This document shows, piece by piece, positions 1 to 11,879 of a stretch of DNA of 64,000 nucleotides. Source of the DNA: Spinacia oleracea (Eukaryota; Streptophyta; Magnoliopsida; Caryophyllales; Amaranthaceae); contig NC_079492.1 in the NCBI RefSeq assembly GCF_020520425.1, forward strand, positions 107,481,157 through 107,545,156, written 5' to 3'. The notes beneath the pieces are model-generated. The model ran no database searches. It was not told the DNA's origin and worked only from the letters and a program-made list of their open reading frames with translations. The first letter of the stretch is position 1; the number at the start of each line of letters is the position of its first letter. A program made the translations under genes and the position numbers.

Positions 1-72
1 CTCTCTCCTTTCTCCAGGTAACTGCTTGGCTTCCATCTTCTTCCTTTCTTCTTTCTTTCTTCAATTCTTTCT

Positions 73-2063
73 ATGTCGCAACGAATGGGAACGAAATCCA
101 GCCGTGCGAAGAACAAAAGAGTGGTGGTGGAGTGCGACTTGGTTGAGGGGCCAATCTTCAGCCTTACCCACATTCTGGACAGACAGAATGCTCGGCCGAC
201 CACTTGGGGGAAGCAAGATGTGGAGGCGCTCAAGGAGGAGTGTGGTTTCCCTCTGTCGGCGGTAATTCGGTTGCCGCAGCCCGATGAACGGGCGGATTGA
301 GTATCGGACGGTTGGGTGTGCTTTTATGAGTACCCTTCAGAATTGGATACACTTATCCTTTCCCGCTGCTGGTGCGAGGAGTTCTGAGGGCACTGGCGGT
401 GCCGCCAGCGTAACTGATGCCGCAGGTTTGGAGGGTAATGCACCTGGTCGACCATTTGGCCGACAAACTGGATATTGAATTCCGAGTTGAGGACCTTGTT
501 TACACCTACAAGGTCCAGAATTATGGGGCTGGTAGATACTTGCTGCATGTCAAGGATGACAGGGAGGCTCTTCTTGGTGCGAACAAGTCGAATGACCGCG
601 GGTGGATGGGTCGATTCCTTTTTGTGGAGTTGGCTAGTTTAGGGCCCGACTCCGACTTCTTGACGAGGGATTGGATGGCTAGAGGTATTTTGTTTGTTTT
701 TTATGTTTTTTGGGCTTGTTGATTTGACTTTGTCTCACTTTCTTGTTTTTGTAGGTGCGTCCTTCGACACAATTGGAGTCGGTGCCGAAGCTATAGAAAA
801 GACTGCCGTGCTGTTGGGGGTCCCTCTAAAGGACAGAGCCTTTATCGGCCTCAAGTTCGATCGTGAGGAGGCCTCTCAAGAAGAAGAAATTTCTGAGCCT
901 GCAAACATATCGACGTCGACAGGTAAACATGGGTTAGGGTTTGTTTACAACTTTGGGTTCGTTTCCCTTTTCAAAACAAAATATAAATTACAACTGTTGT
1001 GACGAGACTAAGTCGTCAAAAAATGCTGTCAACAGGAACTGGCCCATCGACACGCTCTGGCAAGGCCCCATCAGCGGACGCGTTGCTGAGGAAGAGGCTG
1101 GAGTCACTGGGGAGTGTGTCTCGAGCCAAATCCATCACTGTGCTGTCACCGCCGAAGCCGCCAAAGGCTTCAATCGACGCCACGGTGACGGGGGAGACCA
1201 GCTAGCTCATGCCTGCTTAAAAAGCTGCCGCCTCCGACTCGGAAGAGGAAGCTCGCAGTGGAGTTTCCTGACGACTACAGGTCGGCAGATGCGGCACGGG
1301 TTCAGCTTTGGCCTGAGGTTGACCGCCTATGGATGCCGTCAAGCCGGGAGCGTCAGGAATCCTTGTCCCCAGTTGCTGCAACTGTCGAGAGCGTCTCGGA
1401 TGCATGGAGGGTATGTTTTTGCTTCTTTTTTCCTTTTTTATTTCTTCATCTCCTTGCTTTCCTGCATGCCATCTTCATCTCGTCATTTTAGTGACTTTGA
1501 ATAATTTTCTTTCCTTGTTCAAATAGGCCCTGCAATCTTCATTAGCCACACGTCATCATGTCATAATGTTAGAAGATCAAATAGTAAAACTGAAAAACGA
1601 CATGAAGAAGGCAAAGCAGGAATCTGGTCGTCTTGGCGGTGTGGCCAAGGAGGTGACGGCCAGGGCTGAGGCGCTGCAAGTGGCGCAAGAAAAGGGGGCT
1701 GCTGAGGTCGCACAGTTGAATGCCGAGAAGGAGACGCTGGTCGCTGAGGTTGACGAGCTAAAGACGTCTCTCTCCAAAGTCAAGGCGAGGATTTACGAGT
1801 GTGCTGGTTATTACACTTGGAAGATGAAGGCCGAGATGATGGAGGAATTCAAGGCGGGCAAACATGTGAACTGGACTCCTGACGAAGACATTGCCCAGTT
1901 CAACACTACATTCCCCGAGGACTATATCCCCCCTGGTGCCGTTAGCGATGAAGAAGACGTTGAGGAGGGTGCAACTGCAACCAGCCCCAATGCCGAGACG
2001 GTGGCGGTACCAGGCGATGGCAAACAAGGGGAGAATGCAGGCCCAACAGATCCTCAGGAGTAG
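73..2063 (+). pseudogene. Additional antisense ORF (aORF) of the Tat-type Gypsy element
   Basis: Seen: a plus-strand coding stretch opposite to pol. It starts MSQRMGTKSSRAKNKR, and its last part (1566-2063) is a long coiled coil rich in Glu/Lys/Ala followed by an acidic tail. Intron-like GT...AG blocks with T-rich acceptors lie near 684-754 and 1410-1527. Known: antisense additional ORFs in Tat elements, some linked to the Pfam 'putative gypsy type transposon' family, are often interrupted by introns; their function is unresolved. Inference: this is such an aORF. It is not open throughout by simple reading and is treated as part of the fossil. Confidence 0.6.
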
Positions 2064-2103
2064 TTCTGACCCCCCCCCCCCCCTCAAAAATTTAAAATGT
2101 TAA

Positions 2104-3190
2104 TGGTGTGTGTTTCAAACAATGGTTTGTTTTAAACAATATTTTGTGTGTTCGGCCTTTGGAAAGGTCGAAAACATATTTGTGGCTTTGTTTCGCCTTG
2201 ATGGCGGCAGTCTGTTGGATGTTTTTGGGCTTGTCCAAGGGGGAAAGTCGTGTAAATATTTTGTGGGTTTTAAATTCTGCGTTGCTTGCTTTGTGTTTGG
2301 AAAAAATATGCTTTGATTTGGTTTTTTGTTTTGCAGGTTGGGCACACACCTCGAGTTCGACTTTGGAGACGTCTCCAGCCTGTCAAAGGAGAACCTGCAA
2401 AAATGTATACTGTAGAAAATGTAGATCTGTATTCCAGTCTGTAACGTACTTTGTAGTGTACCAGGCGTTTTTGTAATGGCCTAAATTGTGTTTCGTAGTT
2501 TGTAAAATTGTAATATGTGATGCATACAATCATGTTTGAATAAAATTAACAATGTTTCCTTTCACTTCGTTTTTCTTTTTTTTCTTTTTTTTTGAACCTT
2601 TGTGCTAAATTTCGAATTTTTCTGTCCTGTATGATGTGTTGTATACTTCACTTCATCTCTTCTCCTCTTGTCGAATCCGTCATCATGTGGACATCATACT
2701 TTCAACATAGCAGAGCATGAGGATTGGCTGTTGGTGGAGCCAACGGCCCTCCGATGCTTAAGTCAGCATAGAGCGACATGAAAATGAGAGGGAATTACGA
2801 CAAAGAGAAAAAAGAAAGGAAAGGTTAAAGAGAGATACTGGACGAAGTCTAGAGAATGCTTTATGTTTGTTACTCCTTCTAAGTGTATACTTTATGTTGG
2901 CGTCATGTTATTGTCTGCAAAACAAAATGATGGCGTGAGGATTGGCCGTTGGTGGAGCCAACGGCCCTCTGATGCCTAAGTCAGTAAGGATAATAATATG
3001 TAGAGAGAAAAAAGAAGTAAAAAAAGGATAGAGGAGAGAGACTTAACTTCTTGTTACTCGTGAATGTATACTGTCCGAGATGTTTCCGGTTTTGTGATAC
3101 GTCGTGCCCACTCTGTTTCGGGGGCGTCGTCATAATGACGGCGAATGCTAGAGTGCCTGTGTGTTAGGAAAAACTATAAAGCAAGAAAAA
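2104..3190. repeat. Non-coding spacer of the Gypsy element with two hairpin-bearing direct repeats
   Basis: There is no convincing coding sequence between the aORF stop and the integrase end. Two related blocks, about 218 bp apart, carry a hairpin. At 2944-2966 it reads GGCCGTTGG-TGGAG-CCAACGGCC (perfect 9-bp stem). At 2726-2748 it is the same with one G-T change. Similar GTATAC-containing stretches recur near 2640, 2886 and 3067, suggesting a decayed tandem array of about 180-240 bp. A C-homopolymer lies near 2072-2082. Confidence 0.6.
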
Positions 3191-3203
3191 AAGGTTTGAG
3201 TGT

Positions 3204-6200
3204 TCAGAAATGGTACAATTTTAGGTGTATTGCGTTCCAACTTCTTGGGATGGAAGTGCCATCTTTGTCAACCAACTCGTACGCACCATGACCTGTTCGT
3301 CTCACGACCTGATAAGGACCTTCCCATGTCGGGGCCAGTTTCCCGTGTCGAGGATCCTTTTTGTTTGGGAAAACTTTGCGCAGAACCCAATCTCCCTGCT
3401 GAAATAATCGAACCCTCACATTCTTGTTGTAGCTTTTTGCAACTACGTGTTGGTAGGACGCCATCCTGACCAATGCTGCTTCTCTGAGTTCGTCGACAGT
3501 ATCGATGTCGTAAGCCAAGACTGAGTTGTTCATTCCTGGAGCCATGAAACTGCTTCTTGCTGTGGGGAGCTCGACTTCGGGAGGGATGACTGCCTCACAA
3601 CCGAAGACTAAGGAGAAAGGAGTGTGATTGGTCGCCGTCTTGGGTGTCGTCCTGTCAGCCCAAAGGATCATAGGTAATTCGTCTTCCCATCTTCCTTTGG
3701 CGTCGTCGAGGCGCTTCTTGAGGTTGTTGATGATGATTTTGTTGCTTGACTCGGCTTGGCCATTTGCTTGAGGGTATCTTGGTGTTGAGGTATGCAAGGT
3801 GATGTTATATCTACTGCAGAATTCCTTGGTTTTGTTGCTGATGAACTAAGAGCCATTGTCGCAGACGATCTCAGAGGGGATACCGAACCGACTAAGGATG
3901 TTTCGTTTGATGAACGAGATGACCTTGGTATCTCGAACTCGCTTAAAAGCTTCTGCTTCGATCCATTTGGAGAAGTAATCAGTCATTGCCAACATGAAGA
4001 TGCGCTGTCCGGATGCTTGTGGTAAGGGTCCCACTATGTCCATCCCCCACTTCATGAAGGGCCAAGGGGATAGGATGGGGTGGAGTACTTCACAAGGTTG
4101 GTGAGAGATAGATGCGAACCGCTGGCAAGAGTCGCATTTCTTAGCAAAGGCGATTGCGTCTTTCTTCATGGTGGGCAAAAAATATCCCATGGTGAGGGCT
4201 TTGTGAGCTAAGCTTCTTCCTTCGGCGTGATTTCCACATTCTCCATCATGTATATTGCGCAGTGTCGACTCGATCTCGTCATGATCTAGGCATCTCAGGT
4301 ACGGCCCTGCAACTGATTTTCTGAACAATACTCCATGAATTAGGATAAATCTGGAGGCTTTCATGCGGAAGGATTTTTCGTGGGTGACTCCAGGTGGGGT
4401 GGTGTTGTGTTTGAGCCAGTGTATGTAGGGGTCGCGCCATGAAGGCGTTTGGGTAGGTTGGGACTGTTCGGTGATGGGTAGGTTATCTTTGGTGATGGCT
4501 GGATACATTAAGTGGACTACGGGGATGGAAGTGAGTTTGGGTTTGATGTTTGAGCCGAGGTTGGCTAAGGCGTCAGCCTGGGTGTTTTGATCTCTTGGTA
4601 TTTGTTGTAAGGTGCATGAGTCGAACTTGTTTACGAGCCTTTTTGCTATTTCCAAGTATGCCTGCATCTTTGAGTCCTTCGCTGCATACGAACCGTTAAT
4701 CTGACTGATAATCAATAAAGAATCACAACGCACCTCAAGTTGGCGGATATTCATGTCGAGTGCTAATGATAATCCCAGGATCAAGGCTTCGTATTCTGCT
4801 TCGTTGTTGGTAGCTTTGAACTCGCAACAAACAGACTGTACTATGGTGTCCCCTTGTGGCGACTTTAGCACGATGCCGAGGCCTGTCCCCCGTATGTTGG
4901 AGGAACCGTCAGTATGCAGAGTCCATGTTGATGAGGATCCACTGTGGTCAATATGTTGACTTCGCGATCGACTTCGTGTTGGAGGCTCGGGCTGAAGTCA
5001 GCCACAAAATCAGCCAGAGCTTGCGACTTGATGGCTGTGCGAGGTTCGTATCTGACGTCATAACAACCCAATTGTATTGCCCATTTGGACATCCTGCCAG
5101 ACAACTCGGGCTTCCTCATGATTGACTTCATGGGATAGTTAGTTCTTACAGTGATAGGATGACATTCAAAATAAGGGCACAATTTAACAGAAGCGACGAC
5201 TAATGCAAGGACAAGTTTTTCGAGATGAGAGTACCTTGTTTGGGCGCTAAGTAAAGACTTACTGACGTAATAAATAGGTAGCTGCTTTCCGTCTTCTTCT
5301 CGTACTAATACTGCACTGATGGTCGACTCCATAACTGCAAGGTATACCTGTAGTTCTTCGTTGTTTTTTGGTTTGGACAGTAGCGGAGCGTTTGACAGGT
5401 ACTGCTTGAGTTGCTGCAATGAGGCTTCGTGTCGGTCGGTCCAGCTGAACTTCTCGTTCTTCCTAAGGATATCGTAGAACAATTTGCATTTGTCGGACGA
5501 CCTAGAGATGAAGCGGTTGAGGGCGGCCACTCTGCCTGCTAACTTCTGTACGTCATTTTGATTTCGAGGTGATTGCAGGTTGATGATTGCGCGGATCTGA
5601 TCAGGACTGGCTTCGATGCCTCTTTGAGTAACCATATAACCCAAGAACTTCCCGGAGGAGACTCCGAATGAACATTTGGTGGGGTTGAGCTTCATGCTGT
5701 ACTCCCGTAGTACGTCGAAGGCTTGTTGGAGATGCGAGATGTGATCTGAGGCTTTCTTGGATTTTACCAACATGTCGTCGATGTAGACCTCCATTGTATC
5801 CCCTAGCTGTTTTCTGAACATTTTGTTGACTAGGCGTTGATAGGTGGCGCCTGCATTCCTCAAACCGAACGGCATGACCTTGTAACAATAAGTTCCCCGC
5901 TCCGTGATGAAGGCGGTTTTTTCTTGGTCTTCTGGGTGCATCAAAATCTGGTTGTACCCACTGAACGCATCCATGAATGTGAGCATCTCATGTCCCGCAG
6001 TAGCATCAACCATGGCGTCGATGTGGGGTAAAGGAAAAGAATCTTTGGGGCACGCCTTGTTGATGTCGGTGAAGTCTATGCAAACTCGCCATTTCCCATT
6101 CTTCTTTCTGACTACGACGACATTGGCCAACCAGTCTGGGTATTTTACTTCCCTGATCTTTCCTGTATCTAATAGTTGCTGAACTTCATTGTTGATAATT

Positions 6201-7752
6201 TGGTTTTGTTCTGGAGCGAACTTCCGCCGTTTTTGTTTGACGGGCTTGTGACGGGGGTCAACACTGAGTTTGTGAGTGATGACGTCTGGGCTGATGCCTG
6301 GCATATCTTCATTGGACCACGCGAAGCAATCTGCATTGGCTTTGAGAAACGTGACAAGTTCCGACCTGATGTCGTCGGGTATGCACATCCAATAAAAACA
6401 ACCTGTTCCGGCTTTGTGGGATCTAAGACAACCTCGTCGAGTTGTTCAGACTTGGGCTCTTTGTAGCTTGCTGGTTCGGAACTGGACTGTAATTGCTATA
6501 ATGAGGATTTATTGGTGGCTGAGGGCTTTAGGGCTGCCTTGTAACACTCTTTGGACTCTTGTTGATCTCCCTTGATTTTGTGAACCCCCCATCGAGTTGG
6601 GAACTTGATGGTTTGGTGATATGTCGAATGGATGGCCTTCATGTCGTGGATCCATGGCCTGCCCAAGATAATTTTGTAAGATGAAGGGCAATCAATAAGA
6701 CAAAACTTTACCTATTGGTTGATTCCTTGAGCGTAAACAGGTAGGGTAACTTCTCCGAAGGTGGTCTTTGCTTCACCACTGAACCCTATTAGCACGGTGG
6801 ACTTTTTGACGACATTTGTATCCGGGTTGAGCCCCATCTCTTTGAGGGCGTCGAGCATCATTACGTTAGTTGAGCTACCGTTGTCGACAAGGACTCGCTT
6901 AATCATGCAGTTTCCAACAGGAATGGATATTACCAAGCCGTCATGATGTTTATCCGAGATGTCCCCTGCATCAGATTCATCAAAAGATATAGGGGTTAGA
7001 TATTTTGCGGCTACGACTCGGACCGGTCTATCTACCTCATTTTCTCGGGCGTGTCTCTTCGCTGCAAAATAAGTTAAACCACAAATGTCAGAACCTCCAG
7101 CAATAAAATTCACAGTTTTAGTATGAGGGGGAGGTGAAGGAGGTCGAGATGGAGAGTTAGAGTTGTCTTTGTTGACAACACCACGAGCTTTGTCTAAGAT
7201 GACGTCCTTGAGGTAACCATTTTTCAACAGATAGGCTACTTCTCTCCTCAACGCAACGCAGTCGTTGGTGGTGTGACCGATGTCGGCATGGAAATCACAC
7301 CATTTTGAGGGATCCTTCTTCGACTCGGGTTTGCTGGACTTTGGTGGCCACTGCACTGCTTTCCCCATCTTCGAGAGGTGGTTCATCAGACCTACAGTGT
7401 CAAAACAGATAGAATATCCGTTAATTTTTGGAGGCAGATCCGGGTTGTTCTTCCAGTCGGAGTCGTCGTCATCTTCCACCACTGCTACGTGTTGAGGTTG
7501 GGAATAAGGAGTAGGGCGATCGTTGTTTCTCTTGGGATAGGGCAATCGTCTTTCCGTCTTTGAGTAGTCATTACCCCCTTTCCGGGAATGGAGAGTTTCT
7601 TCCAACCTTACTTGGGCCATTGCTTTGGCTTGAGCATCTTCGAACGTCTTGCAGGGGTATTTGATTAGATCCCTCCAGAGGTCGGTTTTGCCATACAATC
7701 CTTGCCTGAATGCTTTGATAGCTGTCGGGACATCGCATTCAGGAACAGTCAC
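3204..7752 (-). pseudogene. Gypsy pol region: protease, reverse transcriptase, RNase H, integrase
   Basis: Reading right to left on the minus strand: a zinc-knuckle-like stretch (WCDFHADIGHTTNDC); an aspartic-protease-like segment around VLVDNGSSTNVMMLDALKEM; a reverse transcriptase with [15 protein letters not shown] and the catalytic YIDDMLVKS; an RNase H domain at the C-terminal side of RT and a second RNase H-like segment (FKATNNEAEYEALILGL); an integrase zinc-binding part (CDSCQRFA) and core (KWGMDIVGPLPQASGQ); and the integrase C-terminal part ending near 3204. The order is Gypsy type (RT before integrase). Two RNase H-like segments fit the Tat group. The region is broken into several frames. 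Confidence 0.8.
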
Positions 7753-7789
7753 CTTCTCCCTGATGAACCGGGTTATATAATCCTTCAGG

Positions 7790-9179
7790 GGTTAGTCAGG
7801 GCGTTGGATCACTCGGTATAGGTCGCTTGTCTGCTTCTCCAGGCACCTGCTGCTAGCGAACTGTTGATTGAACATGTTGTCGAGGTGAGCAAAAGAGGTG
7901 ATGCATCCATTTGGCAGGTTGGTCAACCACTTCAAGGCGGGCCCAACCAGTGTCGAACCGAACCCCTTGCAAAGGCTGGCTTCTCTCATGTGTTTGGGGA
8001 CCGGAATGGTCATCATCCGTTGTTTGTAGGTCAAGATATGTTCTCTTGGATCGGTCGTCCCGTCATACATGGGCATGTTGGGTGGGCTGAATCGCTTCGG
8101 GATGTCGATTGCATCAATGGGGTCGGCATATGGGGAGTCGGCATAACTGTCTAGGCTGGCTTCTTTGATTGGTGTTTGCACACCTGGGATTTTGTTTATC
8201 ATAGTCATGATTTGTTGGAGTTGATGATTGGTGTTCTCACAGATGCTGTTGAGCACCGGGACAAGGGGGCTGAATGTTTCGGGAAGGCTGGCTTGGAGAT
8301 GTTGATAATAGGTATTTTGTGGATATACACCATGAGGTTGGTGAGGAGTGAACTGCGGCACCACTTGTTGCATGTAAGGGGGCGTTCCTTGAGTAGCGTG
8401 GGTACCTGCAACATAAGGGAAAGGAGTTACGAAACCGTGACTAACTGGAACGACTGACCTGTTAAGAGGAGTGTATGGAGAATAGTTTCGAGAAGAGTCA
8501 GGGCGCATTAGGGCATTTGGAAACGCTGCTTGTGGCGCCTGGCTGGCTAAAGGAACCGCCATCAACTGGGGGGTACTCCTGGCGCCGAAGTGACTAGGTT
8601 GACGACATGTTGGACGACTTGCTGAGAGAAGAGTTGGTCCCATGGCATTTGAGTCACTGGCGCTGATCCTTGTGCCGGAAGTGTAACGGGCAGACGCATC
8701 GACATGGTTACCATTAGGGGTGGCAACGGACGAGACGCCGGGACAGAGGCGGGAGCCGACACCATGGTAGATGTCGTCATGCCGACCTGAGGTGGGGCGA
8801 CCCGGGCAGCTGTCGTGGCGACGACTGTCGCCGATGTACCTGCAGAGGATGGTCGAGTTGGAGGTGGTGGAAGCCAACTCGGGTTAGAGCGGGGCTGATT
8901 TGGTAGCGGATCGAACTCGCGGATCTGTTCGAGGACAGGGCCCCCAGGCTCGCCAAAGGGTACATGGAGGGGATGGTCTGGAGCGGCGTCAAGATCCAAG
9001 CGGCGGTTTAGCCCGAAGGTGTCTCGCCGGTACTGGAACCTGGATCCGGTGGCGATGGAGGCGGTGGACCTGACTTGAGAGTGCAATGCTTCATTTTCCT
9101 TTTGGAGGATGTTGATGCGCTGCTCCATGGCTTCGAAGGGACGAGTAATATCGTCGGATGAGCTAGTATTTCCGGCCAT
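7790..9179 (-). pseudogene. Gypsy gag region
   Basis: The likely start (MAGNTSSSDDITRPFEAMEQ) lies about 60 bp inside the LTR and leads into a short coiled-coil-like stretch. A long Pro/Ser-rich linker follows. Then comes a retrotransposon gag domain with the typical run around PPNMPMYDGTTDPREHI and ALKWLTNLPNGCITSF. Gag forms the particle shell around the element RNA. The frame is not continuous across the region, so it is treated as part of a fossil. Confidence 0.75.
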
Positions 9180-9240
9180 GGTGATTGGAATGGTATTATC
9201 AAGCTGTTTTTGATTGTCAGCCCCACGGTGGGCGCCAAAT

Positions 9241-9634
9241 TGTTTTGGGCAAATTCGACTTAGAGACGAGCTTGCCTTGATGATGGTGCTAACAATCGAT
9301 CGAGCTAGATAATTGAAAATAGTGAGAGCAAGTTGTAATAGCATGGATGGTAGTAGGTTTATTATTGCTTAGAAATCGTGTATGTAAAATAGACAAGACT
9401 AAGCCATTTTATAGGCATTTACAATAAAAGTGTAACGTTTGTGCTTAATTGCACATAATTAAACAATAAATGCGTAATGAAGGCCTACTTCATCAAGGGT
9501 TTACAACGACTGTTTTGATCCCAACAGTTGAGAGTGAGTTCGAACGGAGCCAATATGTGCTTTGCTGGCAGCCACGTATGCAATGCTTTGCCACGTTTGC
9601 CTACGTCACCAAGAGGGTATTTTCCCCCCTAACA
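9241..9634 (-). repeat. 5' LTR of the Gypsy element
   Basis: The segment begins TGTTTTGGGC and ends CCCCTAACA on the plus strand, giving the expected TG...CA ends with short inverted TGTT/AACA. Directly beside the inner end, the minus strand reads TTTGGCGCCCACCG, a common start of the internal region and a primer-binding-like site in plant Gypsy elements. The LTR is about 394 bp. Its partner is outside the window, so the outer boundary is inferred. Confidence 0.7.
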
Positions 9635-9639
9635 ACATG

Positions 9640-10929
9640 TCAAACATATTCTAAAACCTGGGTGATAAAACTAGTTATAGAATTATGAGAAGATCCACCA
9701 CATTCTAAAACCTTCCTACTTGTGTTCTTCATCTCTTGTATTCTTTCCCTCAATGCGTCATTGATACTCATTAATTTTTTCACTCCATTCTCAACCTCTT
9801 GACTTGTGACCCTAATATTTGCATCTTCCTTGATTAAGTTTGTTTGATAATCCATTCTAATCTCCACTGCTAGTTCTACTTGTTTTAGCATTTCAAACGC
9901 GTTTAATTGTTGCTCCGAGTGCATTGGCCATGTAGCAACTGGGACTCCAAACCATACGCTTTCCAGTTTCCAGTATTGAGTTCCACCCACAATGTGACAC
10001 GAACCCACCAACAGCTCGATGATCCAGTACCCGAGCTTGTGGGACCCACCCTATTATTTTGCCTCTATTAATCGTCCTATCTAAGAAGCCTTGAGGGAGA
10101 GCATCCTCGAAAGTTTCATTCTCACTAGGAAGAATATAGTTGCTCTCAGATAATGGTCTTCTTAAGGACCACAAGAAACGGTGCCCAGAACGATCTAGTC
10201 CGTCGGCTATCTCCTTCATTTGCTCCTCATCAAAGCTTCCCATGCTCCCGAAACATAACAACACCACCGAGGCCGAAGGTTGTTCATCAAGCCACCGCAT
10301 AACCGAGCTGCGGTCCTCTTCTTGAGGCCCACCAGCACGAATGTGATCATCGAGAGCCATAATGGGTCCCACGGGATAAATAGCAGGAATATATGTTGTA
10401 GACTCTGTATGATTGACGTTTCCAACTCCATGAAAGAATTAACGAGAATACCTTTAGTTTCTCTAAACCTCCTTGCTAAATGACCGTCCACTATCCTTAT
10501 CAAAAAGTATTAACCTTGTCATCAACCAGTGTTTGAAGATGGAACATGACATTCAACAGGGAAGTCCCAGAAGTGAAGTATATATAACAAGGGACTTGGA
10601 ATTCTTGAGCAACGTCAATCAAGTTGACACAAACGAGATCAAACACGAACACGCCTTGAGAAGGGGCTTTTGGAGGTCAACAATGTCGTAAAAAAAGTTG
10701 CTGGATTTTGGATCCGGTGGGGTGGAGATAGGTGGAAGAGTAAGGAAGATAATGCGATCTGGGTCGACGTGATTGGATTGAGATTCGATGTAGCCATTGA
10801 CGATGGTGGGATTATGGATTGGCATGTGAAAAATGATGATTAATATTGAAATACGATCATCATGTTTGGTAATGAGCTTGGCGAATTCAATGGTTGAGAC
10901 TAAGTGACAATCTCTGCTCTTTTAGACAT
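9640..10929 (-). pseudogene. UDP-glycosyltransferase pseudogene, UGT71-like
   Basis: Family role: UGT71-type enzymes transfer sugar from UDP-glucose to small phenolic or hormone-like acceptors in the cytosol. Seen: a start at 10929 gives MSKRAEIV, then, out of frame and after a small deletion, HLVSTIEFAKLI with the His expected to be catalytic. Further homologous pieces are VDPDRIIFLTLPP, VFDLVCVNLIDVAQEF, ARRFRETKGILVNSF, the UDP-binding side VVLLCFGSMGSF, and the PSPG box from WVPQARVLDH to VSHCGWNSILE. The rest of the box (FGVPVATWPMHSEQQLNAF) is in another frame. About 30-40 residues are missing before ARRFRETKG, and several frame changes occur along the gene. The normal C-terminus (GGSSHNSITSF) ends with a stop at 9640-9642. 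There is no intron, as is usual for UGT71. A truncated gene model is possible but it cannot make a full enzyme. Confidence 0.85.
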
Positions 10930-11183
10930 TGTCGATCGATCACTTCTCTTATTGTCGATCGATATAGCTTATTGACTTATTCTACTTGTATTTATATACC
11001 ACTTAAAAAGGAATTAAAATCACTCTTTGCCATTTACCAGGTCTATTTTTATTTAATTAAATACATGCAATATAATTTAATGGCAACTCGTGACGTCATT
11101 GCTTAGCTGGGAACTAACTTTTGGTTAAGGGTGTTACGGAAGGATAATTATTAGAATTGGACTACAATTCTAATTTTGGTATA
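10930..11183. other. Upstream flank of the UGT pseudogene, nothing recognised
   Basis: AT-rich, with the short direct repeat TGTCGATCGAT at about 10929 and 10954. No coding potential or clear promoter element can be supported. Confidence 0.5.
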
Positions 11184-11267
11184 CTAGTTCTTATATGCAC
11201 GCGATGTGTGCGTGCGTATTAAAAAACTTAAAATTATTTTGTTACAACTAAAATATACCATCGAAAA

Positions 11268-11356
11268 GTGAAGGATAGCTCAGTTGGTAAGAGCTTTATC
11301 CAGATTTCAGGTTGATCGATTCTCATCCTCGCCTTTGTGGCTCATTCGCACAAAAA
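11268..11356 (+). mobile_element. Short tRNA-derived SINE or tRNA retropseudogene with 17-bp target duplication
   Basis: Seen: an 89-bp insert containing GGATAGCTCAGTTGGTAAG, an exact match to the tRNA/SINE A box (TRGCTCAGTTGG), then GGTTGATCGATTCTC, a degenerate B box 30-40 bp on. It ends in a run of seven or eight A. The insert is flanked by the identical 17-mer AAATATACCATCGAAAA at 11251-11267 and 11357-11373. An A-tail plus a long perfect target duplication is the mark of LINE-driven retroposition. It is shorter than most plant SINEs. Confidence 0.75.
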
Positions 11357-11420
11357 AAATATACCATCGAAAAATCAAAATCTCAGTATCACTTTCTTCT
11401 TTTGCTCGCCTAAAAAAATA

Positions 11421-11696
11421 CTCCCTCTGTATTTATTTAAGGGATACACTTGCTTTTTTCGGCCGTATTTATTTAAGAGATACATTTGCCATTTTTAGTA
11501 ACTTATCAACCCCACCATCTAATTAAATAATATATCTACACCCCACCCCCACTCCCTAAAATGACATGGTCCCCACTCGTTTTTCTTATTAAAATATCTA
11601 CTCAACCCCACTTGTTTTATTACTTTATTTCATTCAATTCTTTTTCTTAATACCCGTACCTGACCAAGTATATCTATTAAATAAATACAGAGGGAG
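11421..11696. mobile_element. Stowaway MITE (Tc1/mariner type)
   Basis: Inverted ends CTCCCTCTGTATTTATTTAA and its complement close a 276-bp non-coding element flanked by TA on both sides (11419-11420 and 11697-11698). CTCCCTC(T/C)GT is the standard Stowaway terminus. Confidence 0.9.
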
Positions 11697-11879
11697 TATT
11701 AGGTAAGAAAAAATGTTCATAACATTCATATACAACAAATTTTGACATGTCTCTATTAACAATAAAGTGCAACAATATACGGATATATACGAATGTCTTT
11801 ACATGAAAAAGAAATTGTAAAGAGTAGAGTGTTCACTCGTTTATAAGCCCGCAATGTGCCTAATTATATAGTCTTTTTT

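Larger units (their letters stand above)
1..9634 (-). mobile_element. Ty3/Gypsy LTR retrotransposon, Tat-like lineage, left end outside window
   Basis: Seen: on the minus strand the order is LTR (9241-9634), primer-binding-like site, gag, protease, reverse transcriptase, RNase H and integrase (ending near 3204). A further ORF on the opposite strand follows (73-2063). The 3' LTR must lie left of base 1. Known: Tat-lineage elements (Ogre, Retand and relatives) often carry an additional ORF, in several families antisense and between pol and the 3' LTR. The integrase end shows no chromodomain. Inference: Tat lineage from the antisense ORF and the DNGSS-type protease motif. The coding part is spread over several frames, so the copy looks broken, with roughly half a dozen breaks. 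Age cannot be estimated without the second LTR. Confidence 0.85.

Noticed and set aside
11268-11356. A functional tRNA gene
   Set aside because: The A box is exact but the B box is degenerate and the sequence does not fold into a full cloverleaf with paired ends. The A-tail and target duplication show a retroposon.
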